From the NCBI GenBank assembly GCA_017163975.1, contig JAFFSR010000347.1:3646001-3710000 (forward strand): 64,000 nt of DNA, in the 5' to 3' direction. The stretch is from Anastatus disparis. Taxonomy: Eukaryota; Arthropoda; Insecta; Hymenoptera; Eupelmidae. The notes under the pieces are model-generated. The model searched no databases. It was not told the DNA's origin and saw only the letters and a list, made by a program, of their open reading frames with translations. A program made the translations under genes and the position numbers. This document shows positions 43,385 through 56,123 of this stretch, one piece after another (position 1 is the stretch's first letter; the number at the start of each line of letters is the position of its first letter).

Positions 43385-45240
43385 AATGATAGATAATTCT
43401 TTTCAGCGGCCTAGGCCAAAATATATCAATAACAAATTAAATAAGCTTACTAAATGTTTTTTACACCAACAAATATTAGCAATGCTTAGAAGATGCGGTT
43501 CAACTAATTTTACAAGTGTTTCGATATAAAAAAAATGAATTAATTATTTAATACTTAACGAAGTACCTCTCGGTAATATTTAAAGTCGTCCTGAGAGAGC
43601 ACGTACCTTAATCCGTTTCTGCGCCTTTCACAATTTTAGCACTGCGAGAGTTCTTAAATTGATTTTCTCGTAAGAGACAAAAGAATCGAGTATTTCGAAG
43701 ATTTTAAATAATGTAAAAAAAATACCACAACGTAGGCAAATCTTCGAGATATTCGAGCAAGCTAGATCTCGTGAAAATTAAAGACAAAAAATATGATTGA
43801 ATTCTAACAGTTCGAATCCCACACAAGCCTTGCCTTTTTGAAACTTCAAAACGTATTAAGTAATTTTATTTTAATACCAAGCCTAGGTCTTATAGACGGA
43901 AAAAACAAAGAACAATAAATGTCATAGTTGAAATTCAAACTAAAAGCTAGATTAAACGTGAGTCTAAACTAAGTAAATTGAAAACGACCAGACTGGTCTA
44001 CAACCAAAAGCAAAGGCGATAAGCTGCACGTCGAGGCATCGCGAGAACCACGAAATTCTCCTCTCTTCTTCTTCTTTTTATAAATTTGCGATTTGCTGAT
44101 TGGTCCTTTCCTACCTTGCACTGGTCTTGAACTTGACGATACTTGCTGTGAAATATCGAGATTTCGGAAGTTTTTTCCTTAAGCTGAAACAAAATCAAGA
44201 GTTGAGTTTCTTGTAGTGGAAAATTCCACAAATATAACAATCTATTTTAAATATTTTAGATTGCATTGCCATTCGTGTATGCCTACGCAGTACCTCTGTA
44301 TTCATTTGTAACTGCTATGAAAGAGCACATTCTTCTTTAGATAACGAGTATCCTATAAAAAAGCATAAAAATGCCTATCATAGCTTAATAATACGCTATG
44401 ATTCTGGAAACACATATATGTGTATACTAGTAATTATTAGTTGCCCTAGGTAAATTACCTTATATTGAAAGAAAAATAATTTATTATGATGATAGGAAGG
44501 GTTTACTTATCTTTTTCATTCTCGCTTCCATCTCGAGTCAGTTGGGACGAGTCAGTGCAAGGCGAAACCTTTTATAGCCTATTGATATGCTGTTTGACTA
44601 TTATCTTATCTTGTAAACAGAATTTATATGTATGTCTGTTTTTAAAGCTGTTTGAATATGCTTGTTATTTCGCAAAAAAATTAAATTTGAATTTAGCGTG
44701 CTGAATAAATTATAAAAATTACAAAAAGAAATTAGAAAATCGCTTTTGTTGGTAAAAACTATTGTTAAAACTTGTAAATTCCACTGTTATAAGCCATATG
44801 ACAATATTTTTGAATTATTCAAAATCTGTTATAATAAATTTTAGAAAACAATTAAGTTTATTCAAGTGAAAAGTTAATATATAGATAATATATAGTTTAT
44901 ATATAAATTATATATGAAATTATATCATTATGTGTATAAAATTTATGTTCAAAATAATTTTACATATAAATTATTTATAGAATAAACATAAACAAAACAT
45001 AGGTATATAAATATTTAATTTAAATTCTTACTAACTTATCTGTTTTATAATTTTAAAATATAAAAATATCATCGAAACTTAAAAGTTTAAAATTTTTCTT
45101 TAATAATATAACATATCCTTTGATGCGTAGTGAAAGCTATTAATTTTATGTAATTTTGTGTGTAAAAGGCAAAAAAAGAGAATATATAATAGTAAAATTT
45201 TTTGGGAACAACAAATTTTTAATTTATTTAACTTATTTTA
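43385..45240. other. Non-coding stretch, no gene seen
   Basis: Some moderately GC-rich patches (43,560-44,260) and an AT-rich remainder. Short ORFs at 43,998-44,240 (minus) and 44,486-44,704 (plus) have no motif, hydrophobic run or neighbour support. Confidence 0.4.
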
Positions 45241-45289
45241 AGAAAAAAAAAAGACGTGATAGATAAAGACCCATCTCACGGTAAAGTAC

Positions 45290-45530
45290 TAGCATGCGCA
45301 CCGCTATCATTGCTGCGCCAAGCACATACACGGCTAAAAACTAGCTCGCCACAGCGGCCCAAAGGGCCGCTGTAGCTCGCACCTCGGTCTTTTCAGAGCT
45401 TCGCTTCGCTCAGCTCTGAAATGCCCTCAGGCCTTGCATCGCTTCGCAATGCAAGGCATGCAAAAAGCTCCGCTTCTTGCATATAAGGCACGACCGAAAT
45501 CGCTCGCGCTTCGCGCTCGCTATTTTATAT
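45290..45530. repeat. Cluster of consecutive GC-rich hairpins
   Basis: Five short inverted repeats follow one another within about 200 bp: CAGCGGCCC/GGGCCGCTG (about 45,353), AGAGC...GCTCT around ttcgcttcgct (45,395), GCCTTGCAT/ATGCAAGGC (45,431), tgcaaaaagctccgcttcttgc (45,459) and GCGAGCG-type CGCTCGCGC/GCGCTCGC (45,501). The stretch is far more GC-rich than its surroundings. The last hairpin overlaps the left tip of the palindromic element at 45,485. Confidence 0.75.
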
Positions 45531-46592
45531 TCAAAGAATATTAGAGCAAATCATTTACAACCGCGAAAGCATTAAAAGTTAATCTTATTTCTTTTTTTCA
45601 TTGAATTTTTTACCGCATATTTCAACAGAAGGTTTGAATTTATTGTATTTATTTAAAAAATCAAATCTATAATTATTTAATATTTTCTTGTGAATTAAGT
45701 TGATTGATTTCGAAAAAATTTATGTTATGTGAAAAAGACATATTTTTATTAATGTATATTTTTTAAAATTTTGGATAGGATAATCTATCAAAAGTTATAA
45801 GAAAAAAAAATTATTTTATAGTTTAGTAGCTTAAAAGTAAAGTTTTGTATAAAGTTTTTATTTGATCTGAATCATTTCGATGGGGGATAATTTAAAACAA
45901 TAATACAAATAAATGTTGGCAGTTTAAAAAAAAATAGTTCGAGCTGTTTTAAAACAGTTATCCCTTCAGAGGTAAAATAAATGATTTTTTGGAAATAACT
46001 TGAAAAAACGAATTTTCAAAAAAAGTATATGAAATAAAATTTATAGAAAAAAATAAGATACATCTTTTTAATATTATACATATTTTTTTTAAAATAATAT
46101 TTATCAATTTATCATTAAAAAGCCTTTAATTTCAACAATTTTCATGAATAATTTGAAAAATATTATTTTTAGAGAAAAATGTATAATATAAAAAAGATTC
46201 ATTTTTTTATATTCTATAACTTTTATTAAATATACTTTTAAAAAAAAATCGTATTTTTCAAGTTATTACCAAAAATCCATTTTTTGACCATTTAAAAGGC
46301 GTTTATTTAAAAACGCTTCCAACGATTTTTTCCAAAATAGGAACGTTTACTTGTATTATTATTTGAAACAATTTCCCGTTTGAATCATTCAGATTGGATA
46401 AAAACTCGTCGAGAAAATTCATAAACTTGATTTCTCACACACATACATCCATACATACATTTTAAGTAAGCCTCGTAATAGTCTTATTTTGCTATAAAAA
46501 TAAGTTTTTTATCATAAAATAACATATTTTGAAGGGTTACATTTTTCGCGATGTCGAAAATATAAGGCACTTCCGAATAGCGGTCGTGCCTA
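45485..46592. mobile_element. Palindromic foldback element (family M), 1.1 kb
   Basis: Tips AAGGCACGACCG at the left and CGGTCGTGCCTAA at the right are inverted. The arms are inverted copies over several hundred bases (for example ctgaatcatt near 45,866 with its partner near 46,385, and gaaataacttg near 45,990 with caagttatt near 46,260). Centre near 46,120. No ORF. Target duplication not evident. Confidence 0.6.
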
Positions 46593-47174
46593 AAAATTCG
46601 TATCTTCTTTCCTAATAAATAACTCTAAAATTTTCTATGGCTATAAGTATGATAGGGTTTGAGGAACATGAATAGGTTTTTTAAAAAATTTCTTAGTGCT
46701 AAGAGAAGTTTTATGAATTTTCATTTGTTTATTGTAAAACTAATTTTTTATTAATGATTAATATTTTTTTTATGATATTCACAATTCATTCAATTCTTTA
46801 GCTATTCTTGAATTTATTATTGAGTTTTCGTTAGCTTTTATTTGATAGTCTCTTAGTAATTGCATTTAGAAAAAAAATTCCTAAAGGTTAGATTGTTAAT
46901 AACTTCAACAAAAATTAAAATTTTCAATAAATATTTTAGGATTTTATTTTCAACATATAAAGCTTTAATAATCTGCAAAATAAAATTTTAAATTCGTATA
47001 GTGGGTTTTTAGTGGCTCGTTTTATATAGCCTGGCTCCATAAAGATAATAATTTTCAAAAGATTAATTCATTGATTATATTTTTTAATAAGTTTTAAATT
47101 AATAAAACAAAAAAAATTTGTTATATTATCTTATTTAGTAGTTGATAGGAAAAATAATAGTTTTCATTTTTTCT
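46593..47174. other. AT-rich, no gene seen
   Basis: No coding signal or repeat recognised up to the left LTR of the BEL element. Confidence 0.4.
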
Positions 47175-47385
47175 TAATACAAAACCAATTTATTAAACTT
47201 ATAAAATATTACTAGTAGATATCAGTGAGAGCGCACAAAAAACGAGGTGAGCATGGTCAGGGCTAGCAGTAGTCTGTTCCCTAACGATACATATCTTATA
47301 CAAGCTAAAGAAGATTATAAGTAGCGCCACCTATCTTACATTTAATCTAAATAGAATTAGGCAATTTTCAAGTTACAATTACACA
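47175..47385 (-). repeat. 3' LTR of the BEL/Pao element
   Basis: 211 bp. On the coding strand it starts TGTGTAATTGTAACTTG and ends with ggttttgtatta. Compared with the other LTR it has a 33-bp deletion near its start and about ten substitutions. Confidence 0.85.
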
Positions 47386-47799
47386 TTTTCCACCCACCTC
47401 GTTAATCATAACGATAAATAGAACCCATTGTATGTAATTGAATTAAATAAAGAAAAGAAACGCTCGAACATTTACAATTTTTCTTGTTCGATAATAATAA
47501 TTTATTGGAATTTCATTGTACGAAAATTAAGATATATACCCCCTTTTTCTCGCAATTAATTGTACAACAAGATCTTCCCTTTCAATAAGATTATAGTAGT
47601 CTAATCTTTAATACAAGTGATTAACAATTAAAAATAATATTTAAAAAAAAAGTTATAATATTTCAAATCAGGATAAATCCTAAATGCAATAAACAAATGA
47701 AATTAAATCAATTAAAACTAGTTTCTAGCAAAATTAATTTGACTAAAGGTCGTTTTAAAGTGGTAGTTGCAGTCTTGGCAGTAGCAACTCTAATTATTC

Positions 47800-49120
47800 T
47801 ATCAGCTCCAAGATGCACAGCTGCTATTCTACCAAGTGGCCATTTTGAAGGTGGAGATAATTCATCGCGAATCAAAACCATATATCCTACTGCAATATTT
47901 CGCGAAGCCTGAAACCAGCGCTTCCGTTCTTGTAATATTGACAGGTATTCTCTGTGCCATCTTGATCAGAATATTTGTACCATTTGAGACAACATCAACC
48001 AGCGTTTGCCTGCAGGTACTTTAGCATCAGTAATATTCGACTCAGGCACTATGAATGAGGATCTTTGAATGAGAAAATGAGCTGGTGTTAGAGGTTGCAA
48101 ATCTGTTGGGTCATCAGAAAGAGGTACAAGAGGACGTGAGTTAAGACAAGCCTCGACTTGGCATAAAAGTGTGTTAATTTCGGAGAATGGCGGATTAAAA
48201 TGCCAAGTAGTTCCATTTTGAGCCAGCGTGCGGGTTATCTGCTTAATTTCTGAGGAAGCTTCAGTAAACATACGTTTCAACTCAGCATCAGCACCAATGA
48301 AATTAGTGCCTCTATCACTATATAATACCTTGCAATGACCTCTCCGGCTTGTGAAGCGTTTAAAGGCTGCTATAAATGCATTAGTAGAGTGGTCCTCCGC
48401 TGGCTCTAAGTGCACGGATCTCGTACTTAAACATACAAAAATAGCGATGTAAGCCTTTAAAGTACCCTTTCCACGAGTCTTTGTTAATCTTAATTTCATT
48501 GGTCCAGCGTAATCTCCCATGATAGGCGGTTTAAAGTAGCGACCATACCTTATGCAGACATTGCATTTATGAACTATCGATTCTACAGATTGTCGCCCCT
48601 TTAAGATCCAATATTGTACGCGCAATGTACCAAGCGTTAATTGGGTGCCTCCATGAAGAGTCCTTGAATGAGCATCTCTAATAATAAGAGATATAAGTGA
48701 TCCTTGCGATGGCAAAATAAGAGGATGCTTTTCAGCATGATCCAATAAGGAGTGACGTAACCTGCCTCCAACCCGTAACAATTCACCATCTAAAAAAGGG
48801 CGTAATTTAACTAATTTAGATCTTCCAGATACTTGTGTGTTGCACTGAAGCTCTGCAATTGCTTTTTTGAAGTTTTCCTGTTGTACCAAGTAAACCCATA
48901 ACAATCTGGAATTTTCTATTTCTTGAGGAGATAGAATCTGATGAGTTTCATTACAATCAAAAATTAACTTGAGTTTCAAAAATTTAAATTTTTGTCTATG
49001 CCTTTCGCTCAACCGAGCAGTGAAACGAAAAAGAAATCTTAAACATAATCCAGTAATTCTAAGTAGCTTCATTAAATCAGAGTATCTTTCCAGTAGCTGA
49101 TTTTGCAGGGGTTCTTCCAC
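47800..49120 (-). pseudogene. BEL/Pao integrase with an internal deletion
   Basis: A 384-codon frame (49,120-47,966). The zinc-binding His/His/Cys/Cys unit is intact (HPLILPS..., TLHGG, CNVCIRYG). The core has DYAGPMKLR (first Asp), then YSDRGTNFIG (second Asp). After WHFNPP the sequence jumps to FSEINTLLCQVEACLNSRP: about 30 residues expected in between, including the catalytic-Glu block of the family (GGLWE type), are absent, apparently an in-frame deletion. The C-terminal domain continues in broken frames to about 47,700. The plus-strand ORF at 47,697-47,912 is its antisense shadow. Confidence 0.85.
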
Positions 49121-49912
49121 TTAAATATTAGTTTCGTTGACTGAATTTCTTTCTTCTAAAGGTTTAACACAAATTCGAGCAACTGAAGCTTGCCAAGGTT
49201 CCATACTTTCACTTAACCAAGTGGGACCCGACCACCATAAGGAAAAGTTTTCTAATAATTCAGGTGCAAGTCCACGAGAAGCAACATCAACTGGGTTCTC
49301 TTTTGAACGGACATGATGCCAGCAACCATTGGGTAGCAACGTCTGTATTTGCGAACATTTGTTAGCAACAAAAATTTGCCAACGTACAGGATGGGATCTA
49401 AACCAATAAAGCACATCCAGTGAATCTGTCCATAGGTGTATCTTTGTGTCGTTAAAAGGCATAGTTTTTAGAAAGGTATGGACTAATTTGGCGAGTAAGT
49501 GAGCGGCACACAATTCCAATCGGGGTATTGATACAACCTTAATTGGCGCTACTTTGGTTTTCGCTGTTTGCAATGTAACATAAACTCCAGTATCAGTCAA
49601 TATTCTTACATATACAACTGCTGCATAAGCTTTGGATGAAGCATCTGCGAATCCATGCGTTTCTATACTCAGCGCTTCAGGGACGAATCTGATCCATCGT
49701 GGTATTTTAATAGTCCTTAAAGCTTCCAAATTGTCACACCATTTCTTCCAAATTTGGACTTGTTCTACGGGAACTGCCTCGTCCCAGTCAATTTTTAGTA
49801 GCCACAGGGATCGCATCAAGATTTTAGCAGTGACAATCACCGGTGCCAGCCAACCCAATGGATCAAATATCTTGGCTATGTGAGAGAGGATGACTCTCTT
49901 AGTTGCAATCAA
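49121..49912 (-). pseudogene. BEL/Pao pol, RNase H region
   Basis: A 263-codon open frame containing AKIFDPLGWLAPVIVTAKIL, THGFADASSKAYAAVVYVR (an RNase H aspartate block), PRLELCAAHLLAKLV and IHLWTDSLDVLYWF (second aspartate block), then PVDVASRG. It removes template RNA during reverse transcription. It ends in a stop just before the integrase frame; in an active element they would be one polyprotein. Confidence 0.85.
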
Positions 49913-51835
49913 AGGAACCTTGTTTTCTTTTATTATAAAATGAAAATGATCTTCAGCTGGTAACTAAGCAACACCTAATAGCGCTGTAGAGCTTTGTAGA
50001 TCAAGAAAGGAGGGTCCTTTATTTAGATCAGTTTCCGCTTCAAGCCAATCAAGCAGTTTCGATTCGTTGGCAACCCATTTTCCTAAGGGGAAGCCGCCCA
50101 CCTTGAGCAATTTAGTAAGCTCCTTTTCTTTTTCTACTGTTTCTCAAATGGAATGTCCTCCTGAGGCTGAATCATCCATATATGTCTCGTACTCAAGAAT
50201 CTTCGAAGCTAATGGGTATTGAGTTTTATAATCCGAAGCTAATTGGCGCAGAGTTCTATTGGCTAAATAAACAGAACAATTAAGCCCATAGGTAACAGTA
50301 TTTAAATGATATTTCTGTATAAGACGATCAACATCGTATCTCCATAATATGGATTGAAAATGACGATCTCCAGGATCTACCAGGATCTGTCGATACATCT
50401 TCTCTATATCCGTAGCCAAGACATACTTCCAAATGCGCCATCTTAGTATCAACTGAGATAAATCTTGTAGAAGATTGGGACCTGTATGAAATAAGTCATT
50501 TAATGAGATAAAGTTTGCCTTAGCATCTCCATTCAACACAGTTCGCAGCTTAGTTGTTAGACTAGATTCCTTTAAAATACCATGATCAGGGAGAAAAAAC
50601 GTGTCCGGTTGATCAACTGAATTATTAAACTGAGTCATATGTCCTAAGCTTTCATAATCTTGCATCAAAGCAAGGTAAGCCCTTTTAAAGTTAGGATTCC
50701 TTTCGAATTTCCTTTCCACAGATAACAAGGTTTTTGCTGCTTCTTGAAATGAATCAGTTAGATTTAAGTGTTTTCCTTCGAATGATCCTTTTAATGGTAA
50801 CCTAACCATATATCGGCCATCCTTTGTTCTAGATACTGTAGATACGTAATAATCCTCACATTCTTGTTCCTCGGAGGTGAGCCTTTTTTCGGCAACAATT
50901 TTTTTCTGGTCCCAAAATCTTGTTAGTTGGTCGTGCAACTCCTCATTGTCAACACAATGAAAGACAGAAGTATGATGTAGGGTTTCTGACATAGAAAGAG
51001 CGGCATTTCCAGATAACGACCATCCCAATTTGGATTGAGTAGCAATAGGTTCATTAATTTGTCCTCTTAAAATTTGATTCTCAACTATTTGGGCATGAAC
51101 CTGTGCACCTAATAATAATTCAATGGGACTTTCAGAGGCATAATATGGATCTGCCAAAACAATACTCTTTGTGTGTTTCCATTCCTTTTCCTTAATAATA
51201 GCCTTGGGGGCATAGGATGATATTTTAGGCAGAATCAAAGCATCTACAACACAACTGAAAGTTGATTCAAATCTAGGTTTAATTGTGAATTGAGTTTTTC
51301 CTGAGCAGCGCAATGACGTGTTATCACCTACATCGCTAACGGTAATCCTGGTTTTCCTTATTCTTAATTTTAACCTTTGACATAAGTCTTCTGATATGAA
51401 TAAGGATTGTGAACCTTGATCAATCAAGGCTTTGGCAAGTATGCTGGTTCCTTGACCGTTCTGAACATAAACATTAGCTGTAGCTAGTAAAACATCCCTT
51501 CCTATTTTATCAGAAGATCTTGAAAGGCAAGTAACAGCAGCTGCAGATTCGGTAGTAGTTTCAGATGCTAGATCTTTAGTTACTTGATCTGATCCTTGAA
51601 CGACCGTACCGTCATGTTTGCTCACATGAATGGACGTATGATGCTTACCTTTGCAATGGCTACATCTAAATTTAGAGTGACAAAATTTAATCCCATGTTG
51701 ACCTAGGCAGTTAAAGCATAATCCTTTTTCAGCTACAATCACCTTTCTATCAGTTGGACTCTTAACCTTGTATAAAAAGCAATTTGCAACGTAATGGGTT
51801 TCTCCACATAAAGCGCATTTTACTGCTTATCCTTA
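49912..51835 (-). pseudogene. BEL/Pao pol, first part: zinc knuckles, protease, reverse transcriptase
   Basis: Begins with Cys/His knuckles (GLCFNCLGQHGIKFC, CSHCKGKHHTSIH). Aspartic protease follows with ALIDQGSQSLFI; the D-Q-G-S form is common in BEL elements in place of D-S/T-G. Reverse transcriptase has VLNGDAKANFISLNDL, the first catalytic block VLATDIEKMYRQI, and YMDDSASGG at the 532-codon frame end (about 50,150). A stop at 50,144 and a frame change then interrupt the reading, after which the RT connection (about 50,130-49,920) is still legible. Otherwise open for 1.6 kb, so decay is moderate. Confidence 0.85.
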
Positions 51836-51864
51836 GCTACTGATGAAGATGTGTTGCTTTGAAA

Positions 51865-52875
51865 TTAATGTGAAGATCCTGCTGGAGGATATTCTTTTAA
51901 CGCGTTATTGACCTTTGTATTTTGAACCTTAGTAGGAACCTGCAACTTATTGCCATTTTCGATTGACTCCATTGTACCTATTTGCGCTTCCAAAAATCCC
52001 TTTAACTGACTTAAAGTAGGTGGATCATGCGAATTGTCCAAGGACTTTTCCCAGTCCTTTCTAGTGTTGCAGTCCATTCTACTTATGGTTAAGTAGACGA
52101 TAAGATCAGACCATTGTTCGATAGGCCTGTCTAAAGCTTTTACAGCAGAGAGTGAGTTGAAGGTGCCATTATACAGCCTTTTGAGTTCGCTTGAGGTTTC
52201 AAACATCACTACTTTTAGCGCAAAAATCTCCGAAACATAGGAATCAATCAATCTTCGTTTATTCTCATAATAGTCAAGAAGTAATGTCCATGCTGCCGTG
52301 TAGTTCTCGGCAGTGACTTCCAAACCTTTAATTCTTGCTAAGGCCTCACCCGACAGTTGTGTATTCAAATAGTAAAATTTGATTACAGCTGGAATATCCT
52401 CACGTCGGTGAACCAAAGATCTGAAGACATCACGAAAGTGTGCCTACTCTGAGAACTTGCCAGTAAATGTAGGTAATTGTATTTTTGGAATAGAGCGAAT
52501 TACACCCGCATCCATCGCCTGTAGATGTGGTAGCACGTTAGGAGAAGGTGGAGGATTGCGTTCCAACTTAGCTTCACGCTAACTCCTATTCAATTTATCC
52601 AAGAAATCTAGAAATCCTCCTTTCGCCTCATAGTAAGCATCATCTGTGTATTCCTGTAACTGGAAAGTAAAATAATCATGTTTTTTATCTAGGTTAACCT
52701 GTGAAATAATCATATCATGATTAGCACAAAATATCTTATAGTTTTCCTCTAAGGCAGATAATCTAGATTCTGCTTGACTACGTGTTTTAGTTGATGCGGA
52801 CCTCTTTTTGAAATTAACATAGGAATTAGCAATTTTCCTTTGTAAATTCATTTGGATTTCATGTGAAGCATCCAT
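51865..52875 (-). pseudogene. BEL/Pao gag
   Basis: The frame opens at 52,875 (MDASHEIQMNLQRK) and runs to 52,579. After a stop and frame change it reads IPKIQLPTFTGKFSE, the conserved gag block, then from 52,416 a 183-codon frame with IPAVIKFYYLNTQLSGEALA and AENYTAAWTLLLDYYENKRR. These are the hallmarks of the BEL gag domain (DUF1759 type), which assembles the intracellular particle. Two in-frame stops (at about 52,577 and 52,445) break it. Confidence 0.8.
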
Positions 52876-53535
52876 TTTTTTTCAAAATATTCTTTTCAAC
52901 TACTTTTCAAAATATAATGTTTATAATAATGAGAAATTTACTAATTTTATTATAGTTTGTTTTTGCAATCCTAACCTTTAAACCATAATATATTATTTTA
53001 AGTGAAACAAAAATATTTAGAATTGAAAAGACTTATGCATTTAGTTGTTAAATGTAGATTGCTGAGCTCTCCATACTGCTTAACATGAGGTTTCACGTAG
53101 CACTCCTATCCTGTTGCAGCTAGCGAAAAATCCACTAAGTGCATGCGGCAGCAGTTATCGGTAGACACGTGCACTTAATTGAAACTGCTTAATCCATTTA
53201 CCAATGACGAAAACCAATACCAGTTGCTACGTAGCAGCTCTCACCCTTTGAGGTTAGAATTCCAATCCCTGTTGAAAGCGTGTATTTAACATTAGTAATT
53301 TATATAAATAATCACTTCAATTGCTATTTAAGCACGTTTGCTGTTAATTAAGTATAATTTATATTTTCCCTTGTGCCCTTAACACTCTTGTTGCACACAG
53401 TTAGAATGGCTCCTTGTTAACACTCTCGAGCACGTGGCTTTCTCACTGCATTTTAATCTTTCGTAATCTTCGCGAAGCACAATCATCCTCTTAAAATATC
53501 CGGCTCAAAGGACCAAAAATGTTTAGTAGGTTTCT

Positions 53536-53776
53536 TAATACAAAACCAATTTATTAAACTTATAAAATATTACTAGTAGATATCAGTGAGAACGCACAAA
53601 AAACGAGGTGAACATGGTCAGCGCTAGCAGTAGTCTGTTCGCTGACGCTTTTCTTATACAAGCTAGAGAAGATTATAAGTAGCGCCACCTATCTTACATT
53701 TAATCTAAATAGAACTAATAATTTGAAAATTTTATTTTGTTGTAAGACTAGGCAATTTTCAAGTTACAAATACACA
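53536..53776 (-). repeat. 5' LTR of the BEL/Pao element
   Basis: 241 bp, the longer of the pair. It ends next to the leader/primer-binding region (about 53,490-53,535). It abuts, within 40 bp, a plus-strand LINE. Confidence 0.85.
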
Positions 53777-53814
53777 TATCTAAATTCCTGAATTTTTATG
53801 TTATTTATCTTTAT

Positions 53815-55432
53815 TTAGCTCCTATTTATCAGGTAGGAAACAAATGGTTTCTACACACTTAAAAGAGGATTCAGATTGGCTAACAACCAATCTAGGAGTT
53901 CCACAGGGTTCAGTGCTGGGGCCTCTGTTGTTTTGCCTTTACATTAATAACATACGTGACACACTCGACCTCTGTTTCGTTGAGCACATATTATATGCTG
54001 ATGACCTCCAAATCTATACTCAGGTCCCTTATGAACATGTGAATGAAGGTATTCGTATTTTGCGGAGGGCGGCCAGGGCGGTGTCGGGGTGGGCTGTCGA
54101 TGCTTCTCTCACATTAAATGCAAGCAAAACTAAAGCAATCGTTTTTGGCAGTAGTCGATTTATTAATGACTTCTATACTGGTGAGTCAAGAACGATTAAG
54201 CTTGAGGGTGGTGTCGACATATCTTTCTCTGATACCGTTGTGAGCCTTGGTGTTGTGCTTGACGCTAGGTTGTCATGGGAGCCGCACATTAATATGGTGA
54301 CTAAAAAATTTAATAGGGTAATGTATAGTTTGCGGTTTTTCCGTCGGTACACCACTGAGGCCCTGCGTAAACAACTCGCAGCCGCCTTGTTGTTTCCGCA
54401 CCTCGACTACTGCTCAGTAGTTTTGCTCGATGCTTCGCAGGGGTTGAGAAGACGTTTACAAAGACTACAAAATTCATGTGTGAGATATGTAATGGGTGTG
54501 AGAATGGGCGGTCATATCTCTCCTTATAGAGCCGCTCTTGGTTGGCTGCGTACTGATTCAAGGAGACAGTATTTTATGGCTGTACTTATGTACAAAATCG
54601 TGCGCATGAATACTCCAGAGTATCTAGTGAGTCTCTTTACTAGATATGTACCTAGGGTAGCCACTAGGGGAGAGATTAAGGACTTCGCGGTGCCCTTCAT
54701 GCGTACTGAGACTGGAAGAAATTCCTTTCAAGTTCAAGGTGCGCATTTTTGGAACTCCCTGCCTGCCGATATAAAAAATCTTCCATCGCTCGGCAGGTTC
54801 AAATCGGCTTTGAGGAGGTACTTACTCGACCTCGAGTGATCTTAATTTTAAGTATTTTAATTTTATGTTAATTTATTTTGTTTTGTCTTATATATAGATT
54901 TAAGGTGTGAATGTATTTATTAGCGCGAATGATGGTTGAATGAATGCAGAAAGAATGAGTGATTCTGTTTTTTTTATTAATAGTTATGACATCTTCGGTA
55001 TCAAGTTTTTATTCTTTGAATTTTATTATTATATTATTTTTTTATTATTTATTGTTGCATTGTTTTGTCCAATTTTATTTTTATTTGATGTCATGACTAT
55101 GCTTTATGCTTTATCTTTTAAATTGTGTTATTTGATTTTAATTTGATTTTAATTTCATGACTGATAGATATTTAAGACTGTTTTCATTGTAATTTATGTT
55201 TTCATACTTTCTGCGTGTATTTAGAGTAGTCTGTGATATCGCTTTTACATAGTGACTTACTGATACAGTATTATATATTAATTTTAATATTTGACTGTGA
55301 TATCTTATCATATTATGTGCAATACTTTATACAGAATTATTATTTATTGCTTGATGTATTACATGCCTTTTTGTACTCTTTTACAAAATAAATTGATATC
55401 TATCTATCTATCTATCTATCTTTAATAAGTTT
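53815..55432 (+). mobile_element. 5'-truncated LINE with open RT C-terminal half
   Basis: Begins abruptly inside reverse transcriptase at SSYLSGRKQ (53,815) and stays open for about 340 codons to 54,839. Motifs: GVPQGSVLGPLLFCLYINNI, YADDLQIYTQV (active site), LNASKTKAIVFG, then the thumb/C-terminal domain (FPHLDYCSVVL, GAHFWNSLPADIKNLPS). A 3' UTR of about 570 bp ends with aataaattga and (TATC)n at 55,396-55,430, a characteristic microsatellite tail. Its GC content and open frame set it apart from neighbours, so it is young. The clade is CR1/Jockey-like by motif; uncertain. The product cannot function without the N-terminal half. Confidence 0.85.
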
Positions 55433-56123
55433 TGTTACGATTTTACGCTTACTTTTTTTTCAAACATGCAGTCTTGCTAACAATTTTCATTATTAAAACT
55501 TTTTAATTCGAAAAAAATTTTTTAAGTAATGCTTTGATTTATATAACTTTATTAATAAAGGTTTAGCTTGATAAAAAAGATGAATTGAAAAATTTAATTT
55601 TGTTAAGGGTAAAGATTTTTAAAAAATGAATATTTTTGTAAATTTTATATATATTTCTTTTAATTTAATATTTTATGATTTGATGTTTTTAAACGCGCAC
55701 ACGCACACGCACACGCACACGCACACGTCTTCTAAAAACCACTTTTTTTGACTCCCTGAGTACACATATGCACAAATTAGTTACATTAAAACTTGCGTTT
55801 TAAAGCTTATAAAGAGTACAATATTGTTTTAACTTTTAAAAACGTTAATTTTGATTTTGTATAGGATTTTTTTTTTAAATAAATAAGAAAAATTATAACT
55901 AGAACAAAACATATTTATTTTTATAACATTTAATATATAAATTTAAATAGCATAATTATAATATACATTCGACATATAAACTTATACAGAATAATTATAA
56001 TGTAAATTTTATTGAACTAATATAATTAATATATGTACATTTTATATAAAAACTTAAATAATAAGCATCAAAATAATTTATTAAATTTAACAAATGGAAC
56101 TAAATCAATTGATAAAATAATAT
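55433..56123. other. AT-rich, with an (AC-GC) microsatellite
   Basis: No gene. A (ACGCAC)n run lies at 55,693-55,728. Downstream AT-rich repeats of ataaacttatac character. Confidence 0.5.

Larger units (their letters stand above)
47175..53776 (-). mobile_element. BEL/Pao LTR retrotransposon, nearly complete, mutated
   Basis: Two LTRs in direct orientation (47,175-47,385 and 53,536-53,776) bound a minus-strand gag-pol. The LTRs share ctagtagatatcagtgag and gtagcgccacctatcttac; the left copy lacks about 33 bp present in the right, and single-base differences show age. On the coding strand, a polypurine tract gaggtgggtggaaaa precedes the 3' LTR, whose first bases are TGTGTA. The sequence tttggtcctttgagccgg just inside the 5' LTR is the kind of leader seen in BEL elements. 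Domain order gag, protease, RT, RNase H, integrase fits BEL/Pao, with no envelope gene. Flanks tttct / tatct may be a degraded 5-bp duplication. Confidence 0.9.

Noticed and set aside
47697..48024. Two plus-strand ORFs, one with an apparent signal peptide or membrane segment
   Set aside because: Antisense to the C-terminal part of the BEL integrase (minus strand); the minus-strand reading matches the expected family ending.
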